Virus record (IMG/VR): IMGVR_UViG_3300037258_000118
Coordinates: 1 to 43,528 of that record
Source of the DNA: a virus
Direction: 5' to 3' (one strand)
DNA length: 43,528 nucleotides
Below the pieces are notes generated by a model. That model searched no databases. It had not been told where the DNA came from and saw only the letters and a program-made list of their open reading frames with translations. Position 1 is the first letter of the stretch. Each line of letters starts with the position of its first letter. A program made the position numbers and the translations under genes. Shown piece after piece: positions 31,701 through 39,350 of the stretch.

Positions 31701-33411
31701 CCGCCATCAGCAGACCTACCGGCTGCGGACCATTCACCGCGAGATCGTCGCCTCGGGCAATCACCCGTTCCTGACGCTGCGGCAGGGAGATACCGTCCCG
31801 CGTCCGCCTTCAGGTCTCCCCGATCTGCCTGCGGCACTCAGCCGTCCGCCCGGCCAGCAACCGCACCCGGTGAGCAGCGAGCAGGTCCGAGACCTGTACC
31901 TCGGCGGTTATTCCCTGTCGGAGATCGCCGCCCATCTCGGCATCGCGGTCATGACGGTGAGCCGGCGCCTGGACGAGACCGGCACGCCGCGCCGTCCGCG
32001 CGGGGCCAGTGCCGCCGGCGTCAAGCGCCCGAAGGCATGGACAGCCGAATGGGTCAACCTTGAAGACCTGCGGCGCGACGACATCATCGTCACCCTGCGA
32101 AGCCTCCCGGACGATGCGCCAGAACCGGCCGACGCGCTCCTCGCCGACAAGCGGTTCCTGTGGCTGCTCGGACTGGCCTTCGGCGACGGTGCCCTGTCGC
32201 ACGCGCGGGCCAACCGGGTTGACCTGTGCGTCTTCGGCGAGTTGCGCGAAGAGACTCAGCGGCGGCTGGACGACTTCTGCGGCAAGCGCGGCAGCGAGAC
32301 GGACAAGCACGGCGTCTACCTGTTCAGCGAGCCGCTAGCCACAGGCTTCCGCCGTTTCGGGATGGACGCCAAGAGCACCGACCGGGTTCTGCCGCGTGAA
32401 CTGTGGTCGCTGCCGCACGGTCACATTCAGGCCTTCCTGGACGGCTACACAGCCGCTGACGGCCACCGGGTCAAGCGGGCCAGCGATCCCGCACTCAGCT
32501 ACAAGGCGGCTAACCGCCGGCTGATCAAGGATGTCCGCAACCTGCACCTGGTCATCGGGCACAACGTGACGCGAGTCCGCGAGATGAAGCGCACGCGGCC
32601 GATCGTGATCAAGGGCGTTGAAGTCAGGAACGCCCGGTCGCTGTGGACCTTCGAGGCATATGAGACGGGCAGGAAGCAGTCGACTGCGGGAGCCGACCTT
32701 CTGCACCGCCCCGGCATCGCCGAGATGTTCCCGCCCGACTCGAATTTCGCGCCGCAGAAGGTGACCTCGATCGAGCCGATGGAGGTCGAGGACACCTACG
32801 ACATCATGGTCGAGGACACGCACAACTTCGTGGCTGAGGGTCTCGTGGTCCATAACTCCGGCTACACGTCCTGGGTCTACCATCACTTCGGCATCCCCGC
32901 GCCCCGCACGTCGCAAGAACAGCAGCTCTGGGCTCAGCCCAGCGGTGACCAGCCGGCCGCGCTCGTGTTCTTCTACGGCACCGACGGCACCGCGAGCCAC
33001 GTGGGCCTGTCCATCGGCGACGGCACGATGATGAACGCCGCCGACCCCGCCCTGGGCACGCTGATTTCGAGCACGGGCGGCAACTCCGGGTTCGGCGTTC
33101 CTCCTGACGCGGCTACGGGTGCGCGGGGGAAGGGACCGGGACTGTCTCCCCGGATCCGGTCCTTCGACTCGGGCGGCTGGGTTCTTCCCGGCATCACGCT
33201 GATGGACAACCGCACAGGCGGCCCGGAGCACCTGACCAGGGACAGCGGAGGCCGGAACCAGGGAGCAACCCTCAGCGACGTTGCCGGCCTGATCTCAAGG
33301 CTCATCGGTGCCGTCTACGACAACGCCGGGATGACCGCTGACGGGGTCGCCGACGCCATCGGGGGCGCTGCCACCAGATCCGCGCACCGGGCCATGTACT
33401 CGCCGAGATAG
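28771..33411 (+). CDS. Tape measure protein with NlpC/P60 domain, intein-containing precursor
   Basis: The precursor is 1546 residues; splicing leaves 1116, predicting a tail near 165 nm at about 0.15 nm per residue. The first 115 residues are Lys-rich and helical (DDDKAKAKVDDLKRKKADVK). Hydrophobic Gly/Ala segments, Ala-rich helices and an NlpC/P60 peptidase follow (GTPYVWGGTTPGGWDC, then SGYTSWVYHHFG, HVGLSIGDG). The frame has no ATG, GTG or TTG before ATG 29113, although it is clearly coding earlier. ATC 28771 lies six bases after GGGGGTGA. Alternatively, GTG 28761 with one surplus C restores the frame. Confidence 0.85.
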   Translation: MGFDAGDIESRLTLDRTPFNDGLRAARADADKFAREGITAKVNLDDDKAKAKVDDLKRKKADVKGSVDLNTDKAKAKLAELKKFSDQTVGAKFASKLGEAPAWLGPAIIALPAAMTILGTATGAAVALGSTLATGGIAFAAYGAVAKTVIGNAATAATAVQAAQNRYNASITAGAKQSTAYLAEQKAINLAYAQMSPAQIALSRQLGDLSNQWQGVEKSLTPVIAMSVQPWLAGITSAAKFAKPVVTGVSQAVSSLGSTFAGLVNLPAFATFAKFIGTEGTDVIASGGGALMNFFHGFLILLPQVKPLIDDVDHAISGLGSSFLTWSQSDAPRRDITAFLSWLHDNGPVVGHLLLAIGAALKNLGGGLLEGPAGADEIRLLTGFFGMISRLPPSFVQPVADLAASLLLISKFGVGRKVISIGVNLVGTAFAKLWNLLTPGGSIDFTGKFSGAAAMQAAADTMVTASVNMQKAADTMVGADAGGGGVGGLTTQGAEDAAGGAAGGAAAAESAAATKAESGILGLVGGLLSKVNPALWGLALSGDSGPQSARTSRSALGITDSQTSPVKVIVNWSGASPAEARSAIADVKAGTGFGNLNALHDTPPADIAAIVRFTAANTAAAKAVGLLGSAEFAGKVPMTQFSGFLTAAGTSSLKAKTLTDAYTLAIQHNGATSQAAQQVRAQMISDFMHQGLSAQQANKLVDTYTDSVLANGSTTAAKAKVRAQLISDFEAAGDTAKAAAAKVDTLIGQIANVRSKAVSLSVKASGSFTITDQSVSAGPGHKIVGGVATGGLINGPGTGTSDTAGLFALSNKEYVHNAAAVDYYGTAFMDAVNQQRLPKMAGGGLAGTFAGNAAGLGAFDTREWHATQSMVESADAAAAASALRKSIAAARAQLEGGLGSATGGPLAILKYAQSFLGTPYVWGGTTPGGWDCCIIGSMQVQTNQGPKEIRDIRAGDVVYSWNDGKLAASRVLRRSAPRHQQTYRLRTIHREIVASGNHPFLTLRQGDTVPRPPSGLPDLPAALSRPPGQQPHPVSSEQVRDLYLGGYSLSEIAAHLGIAVMTVSRRLDETGTPRRPRGASAAGVKRPKAWTAEWVNLEDLRRDDIIVTLRSLPDDAPEPADALLADKRFLWLLGLAFGDGALSHARANRVDLCVFGELREETQRRLDDFCGKRGSETDKHGVYLFSEPLATGFRRFGMDAKSTDRVLPRELWSLPHGHIQAFLDGYTAADGHRVKRASDPALSYKAANRRLIKDVRNLHLVIGHNVTRVREMKRTRPIVIKGVEVRNARSLWTFEAYETGRKQSTAGADLLHRPGIAEMFPPDSNFAPQKVTSIEPMEVEDTYDIMVEDTHNFVAEGLVVHNSGYTSWVYHHFGIPAPRTSQEQQLWAQPSGDQPAALVFFYGTDGTASHVGLSIGDGTMMNAADPALGTLISSTGGNSGFGVPPDAATGARGKGPGLSPRIRSFDSGGWVLPGITLMDNRTGGPEHLTRDSGGRNQGATLSDVAGLISRLIGAVYDNAGMTADGVADAIGGAATRSAHRAMYSPR
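31567..32856 (+). other. Class 1 intein with LAGLIDADG endonuclease and HTH insert
   Basis: The 430-residue intein starts at Cys933 (CIIGSMQVQTNQGPKEIRDI) and ends VVHN before Ser1363. Block B is IVASGNHPFLT and block F DTYDIMVEDTHNFVAEG, as in standard inteins. LAGLIDADG blocks are LLGLAFGDG and FLDGYTAADGH. Between the splicing block and the nuclease lies an HTH (EQVRDLYLGGYSLSEIAAHL, GIAVMTVSRRL), probably a DNA-recognition module. The insertion falls directly after Cys932, the catalytic cysteine of NlpC/P60 (WDC-SGYTSW). Confidence 0.9.
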
Positions 33412-33417
33412 CTCGCG

Positions 33418-33458
33418 TCATTCACCCGGCCATCACTAGCTGAGGGCCGGGTGAATGA
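33418..33458 (+). promoter_or_regulatory. 14-bp perfect inverted repeat hiding a start codon
   Basis: TCATTCACCCGGCC (33418-33431) pairs perfectly with GGCCGGGTGAATGA (33445-33458) around a 13-base loop. The right arm contains the ribosome site GGGTGA and ATG 33455-33457 of the following tail gene. In RNA the start would be sequestered. It begins seven bases after the tape-measure stop, so it could also pause or end transcription, though no T-run follows. Confidence 0.7.
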
Positions 33459-36424
33459 CGGACTCTTTGGTGCTCGCGGAGCAATTTGAATTGCTGGGCG
33501 GCGGCGTAGCCAGCACGATCCCCGAGTGCGCGGGCGCCAAGTTCCGGCTCGGCCCCGGCTACGACCTCGGCGCGCCCGACCCTCAGCCGTCGTTCGTCGC
33601 CAGCCTGATCCTTGACGGGGAACGGCCCGTCGGCAGGCGGTCGAGCAACCGGAATCCCGCGATACCGCTGGTCATCCAGGTCCCGAGCACGGGCAGTTCC
33701 CAGAACGACCGGGCGACGCTCGCGGCGGCGCGGGAGATGGTCGTAAGGGCCATCGACCAGGAAACCTTCACCCTGAAGTGGACGCGCGAGGGCGCGCTTC
33801 CGCTGGTGCTCGACTGCTACCGGGCGTCAGCCACGGTGGTGGACTACTCGCTGTCGCTTGACCATGGCCTTGTCTCCACGATGGCGCTGACGTTCCAGGC
33901 CGCGCCGTTCGGCCGCTCCGACGTGCCCGTGATCGCCGACTTCCCGTCCCCGATCACCGGCAAGTCCGCGCCCGGTTCCACGGTCCTGATCGACGGCTAC
34001 ACGACCGTCACCGGGACCCACTGGTCCCAGTCCCTGCAAGGCCCCGGGTCTTTCTCCGCGTTCTGGAACAGCGGCACCGACGGCACCGGGCAGGCCGCCT
34101 CCTACACCCGCAGCGGGATCGGGCCGTTCAGCCTCGCCGGCCTCAACGGGCTGACCGTGTGGGCCGGGTTCGGGTCGACCGTCTACTTCCCCTGGTGGGG
34201 ACTGCGCGGCGCCGGGCCGGTCCAGTTCACGTTCACCCTGACCGACGGCACCCACTCGGCGTCCACCCACGTGACCCGCCGGGTCAAGACCTCCAACAGC
34301 AGCTTCGTTCCCGTCTGGCAGCGGATCCGGGTCCCCGTCCCGGTCACCGGCAGCCTGAATTTGTCCGCGATCACCGGGTACACGATCAAGGTGTCCGGCC
34401 GCGCGGCCGGGGACCTGCCCTACACCGAGCTGTACCTGGACACGTTCCAGGCCGTCGCCTACGCCACCACCGCCGCGCAGCAGCCCGTCACCGGGACCGT
34501 CATCGACCTGGCCGGCATCGCCGGGTCAGCCCGGTCGCCGTTCACCCTGCAGATCGAGCAGCCCGCCGGGACCGTCAGCCAGCACACCAAGGTGTACTCC
34601 ACTCCCGGCGACTTCCTGCACCTCGCCGCAGCCGGGACGACCGCGATCCAGCGGGCCGAGGCCTACGGCGCCGGCGGCAAGGGGTCGACCGACACCCAGC
34701 ACCTGTTCAGGGCGGCGGGCGGCGGCGGCGAGTACCACGGCGAGCCAGGCGTGCCGGTCACCCCCGGCAGCACCTACCCGGTGCATGTCCCCGCCGGGGG
34801 CAGCGCGAACTCGGGTGTCGCCGATTCGGCGTCGTTTACCGGCGACGGCGGCCTGGTCGTCCTCGCCCACGGCGGGTCGAACCGGGCCGACGACACGGCG
34901 ACGTCCGGGCCGGGCGGCACCGGCGCGGCCGCGGCCCAGCAGCTGGCGGGGCAGCAGGGCAACTTCGACGGCGGGATAGGCAACTGGGCCGGCAGCGGCA
35001 ACGCGAACGTGTCGGCCGACACGACCCAGCATCAGGCCGGCACCGGGAGCCTGAAACTGGCGTCCATCGCATCCGGGGACATGTCGGCCGGATCGTGTGC
35101 CACCGGGAACATCCTGACGCAGGGCGAACCCTGCGACCCCCTGTTCCCCGTCATCGTGAACGGGTTCGCGCGGGCATCCACGGCAGGCCGGTCATGCTCC
35201 CTCGGCGCGGAGTTCTTCGATGTCAGCGGGGTCAGCCTCGCCAGCGCTTTCGGGTCCGATACCTCGGACGTGACCTCAGCGTGGACCGCCATGGCGACCG
35301 CGACCCTGACCCCTCCGGCGGGTTCGGTGTGGTGCCGGGCAAGGACGCGGGCCAAGGCCACGGGCGCCGCTAACGAGGTGCACTGGTTCGACTCCCTGAC
35401 CCTGACCTCGGGCACCGTGAGCGCGGGCGGCCAGGGCGGCGCGGGCGGCAGCGCGGGACCGTTCCCGGGCGGCGGAGGCGGCGCGGGCGGCCCGTCCGGC
35501 AGCGGCGGCAACGGCGGCGGCTTCGCGACGGGGACCGGCGGAACATCCGGCGGCGGCCTCGCGGGCGCCGGCGGCGCGAGCGGAATCGTGTTCCCGTCCC
35601 GGCCCGGCAAGACCGCCGGCGGCGGCGGCGCGGGCGCGGTAGCCGTCCTGATGACGACCCCCGGAGGCACCGGCGCCAGGGGCGCGGTCTCCCTGACCTA
35701 CAACCAGACCGGCGGATCGAAGACCATCGTGGTCCACCGGCCCGGGTTCGACGCCCCCGACACCCTGTCGCCGTACATCCCGCTGAACACCGCCGACACC
35801 CCCGACGGCACGACCGAGTACCAGGTTCCGTCCCTGATCGCCGGGCAGCCGGGCCGGTTCGGCAGCACCTACACGGTCTATCTCGTCAGCGCGGCCTGGA
35901 ACAACCCGAGCGCTTCCCGCACGCTCACGGTCACGGTCAACCATTACGAGCAGCAAGGCGGCACGGTCTACGTCCAGTCGACCTCGCGGACGGTCACGCC
36001 GGCCAACCTCGCCTCGCAACTGGTCAACATGGGCGACCTGACGATCCCCGATCACCAGATCCCCGACAGCAATACGAACGCCTACTTCACCATCACCATC
36101 ACCAGCGGGAACACCTCGGACTCGTTCCAGGACTGCCTGTTCCTGGACACCCTGGGCTCCTCGGTGATCATCGAATCGCCGACGGCCTACGTGTCGTATT
36201 GGCTCGACGCACCGTCCGGCCTGCCGGATCTCGGCGGCGTCTACGGCTCCATGTTCGACCGGGGCGACGCCGTCTCGGTCCTGGCCTACTCGCAGGTCAG
36301 CGGGCCGCCGATGACGGTCGACCCGCTCGGCAACCAGGCACTGCTGATCTACAGCGCGGACGGGTCGGCACCGAGCGCGGAACTGACTTTTTACCCGGCC
36401 TGGATGATCGACCGCCTGTCATGA
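33455..36424 (+). CDS. Dit-like minor tail protein with glycine-rich and carbohydrate-binding-like domains
   Basis: The 989-residue protein starts like a distal tail protein (residues 1-160: FVASLILDGERPVGRRSSNR, ALPLVLDCYRASATVVDYSL). Beta-sandwich domains follow (about 180-350). A glycine-rich domain begins near 400 (YGAGGKGS, AAGGGGEYHGEPGVPVTPG) and resumes at about 655-740 (GGAGGSAGPFPGGGGGAGG). A jelly-roll of CBM4/9 type interrupts it at about 500-655 (NFDGGIGNWAGSGNANVSAD, GTGSLKLAS). The end is beta-rich. Probable roles are baseplate assembly and receptor contact. The start is sequestered in a hairpin. Confidence 0.75.
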   Translation: MTDSLVLAEQFELLGGGVASTIPECAGAKFRLGPGYDLGAPDPQPSFVASLILDGERPVGRRSSNRNPAIPLVIQVPSTGSSQNDRATLAAAREMVVRAIDQETFTLKWTREGALPLVLDCYRASATVVDYSLSLDHGLVSTMALTFQAAPFGRSDVPVIADFPSPITGKSAPGSTVLIDGYTTVTGTHWSQSLQGPGSFSAFWNSGTDGTGQAASYTRSGIGPFSLAGLNGLTVWAGFGSTVYFPWWGLRGAGPVQFTFTLTDGTHSASTHVTRRVKTSNSSFVPVWQRIRVPVPVTGSLNLSAITGYTIKVSGRAAGDLPYTELYLDTFQAVAYATTAAQQPVTGTVIDLAGIAGSARSPFTLQIEQPAGTVSQHTKVYSTPGDFLHLAAAGTTAIQRAEAYGAGGKGSTDTQHLFRAAGGGGEYHGEPGVPVTPGSTYPVHVPAGGSANSGVADSASFTGDGGLVVLAHGGSNRADDTATSGPGGTGAAAAQQLAGQQGNFDGGIGNWAGSGNANVSADTTQHQAGTGSLKLASIASGDMSAGSCATGNILTQGEPCDPLFPVIVNGFARASTAGRSCSLGAEFFDVSGVSLASAFGSDTSDVTSAWTAMATATLTPPAGSVWCRARTRAKATGAANEVHWFDSLTLTSGTVSAGGQGGAGGSAGPFPGGGGGAGGPSGSGGNGGGFATGTGGTSGGGLAGAGGASGIVFPSRPGKTAGGGGAGAVAVLMTTPGGTGARGAVSLTYNQTGGSKTIVVHRPGFDAPDTLSPYIPLNTADTPDGTTEYQVPSLIAGQPGRFGSTYTVYLVSAAWNNPSASRTLTVTVNHYEQQGGTVYVQSTSRTVTPANLASQLVNMGDLTIPDHQIPDSNTNAYFTITITSGNTSDSFQDCLFLDTLGSSVIIESPTAYVSYWLDAPSGLPDLGGVYGSMFDRGDAVSVLAYSQVSGPPMTVDPLGNQALLIYSADGSAPSAELTFYPAWMIDRLS

Positions 36425-36978
36425 GCGATTCCAAGTCCTACGCGACCGAAGCGCGGCTCAACGCCCTGATCGCCGCTATCGGACCGGTTCCCGCGAACGT
36501 CGCGGTAGGCAACATCACCGCGAACGGCCCGACTGAGCTCACCGCGCTCACGGTCCCGGCTAACACCCTCGCGGCCGGGGTGAAGTGGACGATCGAGTTC
36601 AGCGGCTACTTCTCCACCGGGACCGCTCCCGGCTCGGTGACGTGGACGGTCAACTGGGGACCGGTCGGCAGCGCCATCAGCGGCGCGCAGATCGCCACCC
36701 TCGCCATCCCCGCCGCCGGGCTCCTGACCTCCGCTTCCAACCTCGGCTGCCACGTCCGATGCACCGTGTGGGGCAAGTCCGCGACCTCGACCGGGACAAA
36801 GCTCGAAGTCGGCTGGCACACCGCTACAGGCGTGGCCGGCTCCGCGACGTGGTTCGCGGTCGCGAACAACACCGGCCTGACCGGCGGCAGTAACCGCGAC
36901 CTTGACCTGGCCTTCGCCTACACCGGTTCCGGGATGACCCTGACCACCGACGCCGTGCACATCGCCCGCGTTGCCTGA
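36421..36978 (+). CDS. Beta-sandwich minor tail protein
   Basis: The 185-residue protein starts in an ATGA overlap with the preceding stop. After a short helix (YATEARLNALIAAIG) it is a strand-rich domain (ELTALTVPANTLAAGVKWTI, GYFSTGTAPGSVTWTVNWGP, HVRCTVWGKSATSTGTKLEV), like tail-fibre or tail-tip beta-sandwich heads. Location after the Dit-like gene supports a tip or fibre role. No catalytic motif. Confidence 0.6.
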   Translation: MSDSKSYATEARLNALIAAIGPVPANVAVGNITANGPTELTALTVPANTLAAGVKWTIEFSGYFSTGTAPGSVTWTVNWGPVGSAISGAQIATLAIPAAGLLTSASNLGCHVRCTVWGKSATSTGTKLEVGWHTATGVAGSATWFAVANNTGLTGGSNRDLDLAFAYTGSGMTLTTDAVHIARVA

Positions 36979-37002
36979 ACGACACCGAAGAGGAGCAGTC
37001 AG

Positions 37003-37308
37003 ATGAGCATCGGCGCTGGCACGACGGGAGCCAACCTGAACGCCCGGCTGTGCGCCCTGGCGCAGGTCAGGGAAGTGCAGGCTGTACTCACCGTCGCCTT
37101 CGCGAAGTATGTCGACGATCTCGGCATCCCGGGCCTGGAACTGGCGGACATGGATTCGGATGATGCCACGGCGTTCCTGGCCGCATGCGACTACCTCAAG
37201 ACCGACGCCCTGATCTTTCAGGGGCAGGCCACCCAGGGCAGCGACTTCGACTTCAGCAACGCCCTGTCCGGCTTCATCGGCCCTGACCCGCAGCAGAGCA
37301 CCCTGTAG
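37003..37308 (+). CDS. Small tail-region protein, paralogue A
   Basis: The 101-residue helical protein follows GAAGAGGAG. It shares its whole layout with the protein at 41002: an N-terminal AQV-helix, LGIPGLELADMDSDDATAFL, then CDYLKTDALIFQGQATQGSD and FDFSNAL. Small proteins of this type accompany minor tail genes. The function is unknown; the duplication suggests two related partners in the tail tip. Confidence 0.6.
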   Translation: MSIGAGTTGANLNARLCALAQVREVQAVLTVAFAKYVDDLGIPGLELADMDSDDATAFLAACDYLKTDALIFQGQATQGSDFDFSNALSGFIGPDPQQSTL

Positions 37309-37311
37309 CAG

Positions 37312-38595
37312 ATGCCGGGCCGCAGCCAGGTACGCACGTTCGCGGTCGACGGCTCCAAGCCGCGCTACCTGGGGACGCTCGGCGCCGTGTCCGGTCTTCA
37401 GCTGTCCTGGACGATCCCCGGCGGCGCCGAGCAGCTGACCTGCACTCTCGGTGCCGACCCGAGGCTCCGCACCGACGCGACGGACCCGGGCCGGATCGTG
37501 GAAGTGATCCGGGGCGGGTCGGTGTCCTGGAACGGCACCCTCGCCGAGCCGCAGCAGACGGCGAACGGCTGGGCTCTCACCGCGAACGGGTCCGGGACGT
37601 GGGGCGCCGGCTTCACCGCCGACTTCAGCAATAAGTGGAAGGACGACGCCCCCGACCAGGTGATCGCCAACGCGGTCGGGCGCGGGCTCGGCTGGGAGCA
37701 GCCGGACATCGGGCACCCGTCCGGCATGTTCCTGGGCCAGCCCCCCGACCCCGGCGCGATCCAGGTCGACGCCATGATGACCCAGCTGTGCAGCCTCGGC
37801 GGCCTGACGTGGTGGGTCAAGCGGGTGCAGTCCGGCTGCCAGGTGCAGGTGTTCCCCGTCCCTACTACCCCGATGACGGCAACCCGGCTGCTGGTCGCGA
37901 CCTCTCCCGCACCGAGAACGCTCGGCGGCGATATCAACGCCATCGAGATCAGGTACGAGTCCGCTCCCGATGAGGGCGCGGGCTACCCTGCCGTCTTCTC
38001 GACCACCTGGGCCACTGATGCGACGAGCATCGCCAAGCACGGCCGGATAGAAACGTTCCTCGACATCTCGAACTCGGGCCCGATGCTGGCCGGGGACGCG
38101 CAGGCGATCGGCAATCTCGTACTCGGCCAGTACCAGCGGGCCTCCTACGCCGGCCCGTTCACGGTCAGGCAGGGCGAACTCCTCACCCTGGGCGGCCAGC
38201 CCACCGACATCGGCATGTTTTTCACCGGAACGCCCGAAGGGGCGCCCGTTTACAAGCTGCTGATGATGGACCAGGCCTACGGCGGCGAGGTAGCGCCCGG
38301 CCCGGTGACGTTCCTGTGCGGCCGGTACGAGTATGACGAGGACGCCGAGACCGCGACGATTACCCCGTTCCAGAGCCTGGCCGAGAACTTCGCGAGCCTG
38401 CTCGCCGCCAGGGCGTCGCGGGCACGCGGGCGAAAAGTAGAGGTGTGGCGCGGCCGGGGAGCCATCCTGTGGGGCTTCGAGGGCTCAAAGCACTGGCACC
38501 GCCGCAACCGGCCCGGGTGGCTGGGAAATACCAGCACCGGCAGCCCTGTGGACCTGGGCGGCAGCAGCACGGGCGACCCGGAGCGGCAGGGCTAG
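37312..38595 (+). CDS. Tail hub-like minor tail protein
   Basis: The 427-residue protein begins with strands (VRTFAVDGSKPRYLGTLGAV), contains LQLSWTIPGGAEQLTCTLGA and GRIVEVIRGGSVSWNGTLAE, and ends in a disordered Gly/Ser region. The pattern of short strand pairs around 'GxVSWNGTL' and later FTVRQGELLTLGGQPTDIGM resembles actinophage tail hub (Tal/gp27-like) proteins. ATG 37312 is three bases after the previous stop. Position after Dit and fibre-like genes agrees. Confidence 0.65.
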   Translation: MPGRSQVRTFAVDGSKPRYLGTLGAVSGLQLSWTIPGGAEQLTCTLGADPRLRTDATDPGRIVEVIRGGSVSWNGTLAEPQQTANGWALTANGSGTWGAGFTADFSNKWKDDAPDQVIANAVGRGLGWEQPDIGHPSGMFLGQPPDPGAIQVDAMMTQLCSLGGLTWWVKRVQSGCQVQVFPVPTTPMTATRLLVATSPAPRTLGGDINAIEIRYESAPDEGAGYPAVFSTTWATDATSIAKHGRIETFLDISNSGPMLAGDAQAIGNLVLGQYQRASYAGPFTVRQGELLTLGGQPTDIGMFFTGTPEGAPVYKLLMMDQAYGGEVAPGPVTFLCGRYEYDEDAETATITPFQSLAENFASLLAARASRARGRKVEVWRGRGAILWGFEGSKHWHRRNRPGWLGNTSTGSPVDLGGSSTGDPERQG

Positions 38596-38641
38596 CCGGC
38601 TGCCGGTGCCGGGCCGCAACCCCCCTTACCGAAAAGGACAC

Positions 38642-38902
38642 ATGGTGAGCCGTTACGCCTACTCCCACCCCGAATGCAAAGGGGTCGGCGAGCACCACGC
38701 GAACGAATCGGGCCGGGAACTGCCCGCCGAGATGCGGGACCTCGACCTGGCCCACGGCACGGAGATCGAGCACGTTGCCACCGATGAGGGCACCGGGGCG
38801 CTGATCCTCGCCTGGACCGACCGGTCGGGCACGAACCGCAACTCGGCCGTCTCGCCGGAGTTCTTCGCCGGCCACTTCACGGCGCTTGGGGAGGCGAGGT
38901 AG
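38642..38902 (+). CDS. Small hypothetical protein
   Basis: The 86-residue product (YAYSHPECKGVGEHHANESG, HVATDEGTGALILAWTDRSG) looks like a small beta-rich domain with His/Cys near the N-terminus. ATG 38642 follows AAAAGGACAC; a longer frame from 38606 is less likely. Its stop adjoins the ATG of the next gene (TAG-ATG). Function is unknown. Confidence 0.55.
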   Translation: MVSRYAYSHPECKGVGEHHANESGRELPAEMRDLDLAHGTEIEHVATDEGTGALILAWTDRSGTNRNSAVSPEFFAGHFTALGEAR

Positions 38903-39331
38903 ATGCCGCTCTCATCGGGACAGCTCAACGAGCACGGCGAGCAGATAGCCCTCGAAGCGATCTTCCGCAAGACCCAGTCAGCGGCGGCGGGAAGCATCTG
39001 GCTGGCACTGGTCACCGCCGCGCCGAACGCCACCGACCTGACCATGGCGGCCCTGACCGAGTTCTCCACCTCAGATGGCTACGCGCGTCAGGTGTTCGGC
39101 CCCGGTTCCGCGTCGGCCGCGTCCCCTTCGGTGATCTCCAACTCGGGCACGCTGACGTTCGGCCCGATCACCACCGCCGCCCCGGGAACCGCTACGTGGG
39201 CGATCCTGACTGACGCGGTATCGGGCACGACAAGCCTGATCCTCGCCTCGTTCCTGCTCGCTAACGCCCGGACCCCGCTTGTTGGTGACAGCCTTACAGC
39301 GGCGGCGGCATCCTTCACCTGTACACTATGA
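38903..39331 (+). CDS. Minor tail protein, beta-rich
   Basis: The 142-residue protein has a helical start (LNEHGEQIALEAIFRKTQSA), a strand region (SIWLALVTAAPNATDLTMAA, GTLTFGPITTAAPGTATWAI) and resembles the small minor-tail proteins with 'WLALxT' that many actinophages encode near the tail tip. ATG 38903 touches the previous stop. Its 3' end contains CCTTACAG (39293-39300), which can pair with the ribosome site of the next gene. Confidence 0.6.
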   Translation: MPLSSGQLNEHGEQIALEAIFRKTQSAAAGSIWLALVTAAPNATDLTMAALTEFSTSDGYARQVFGPGSASAASPSVISNSGTLTFGPITTAAPGTATWAILTDAVSGTTSLILASFLLANARTPLVGDSLTAAAASFTCTL

Positions 39332-39350
39332 AATCTGTTACTGTAAAGGT

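Noticed and set aside
36391-38040. 549-codon leftward open frame
   Set aside because: It lies opposite convincing rightward tail genes with good starts and overlaps. Its protein is Arg/Gly/Pro-rich without motifs, typical of antisense frames in high-GC genes.
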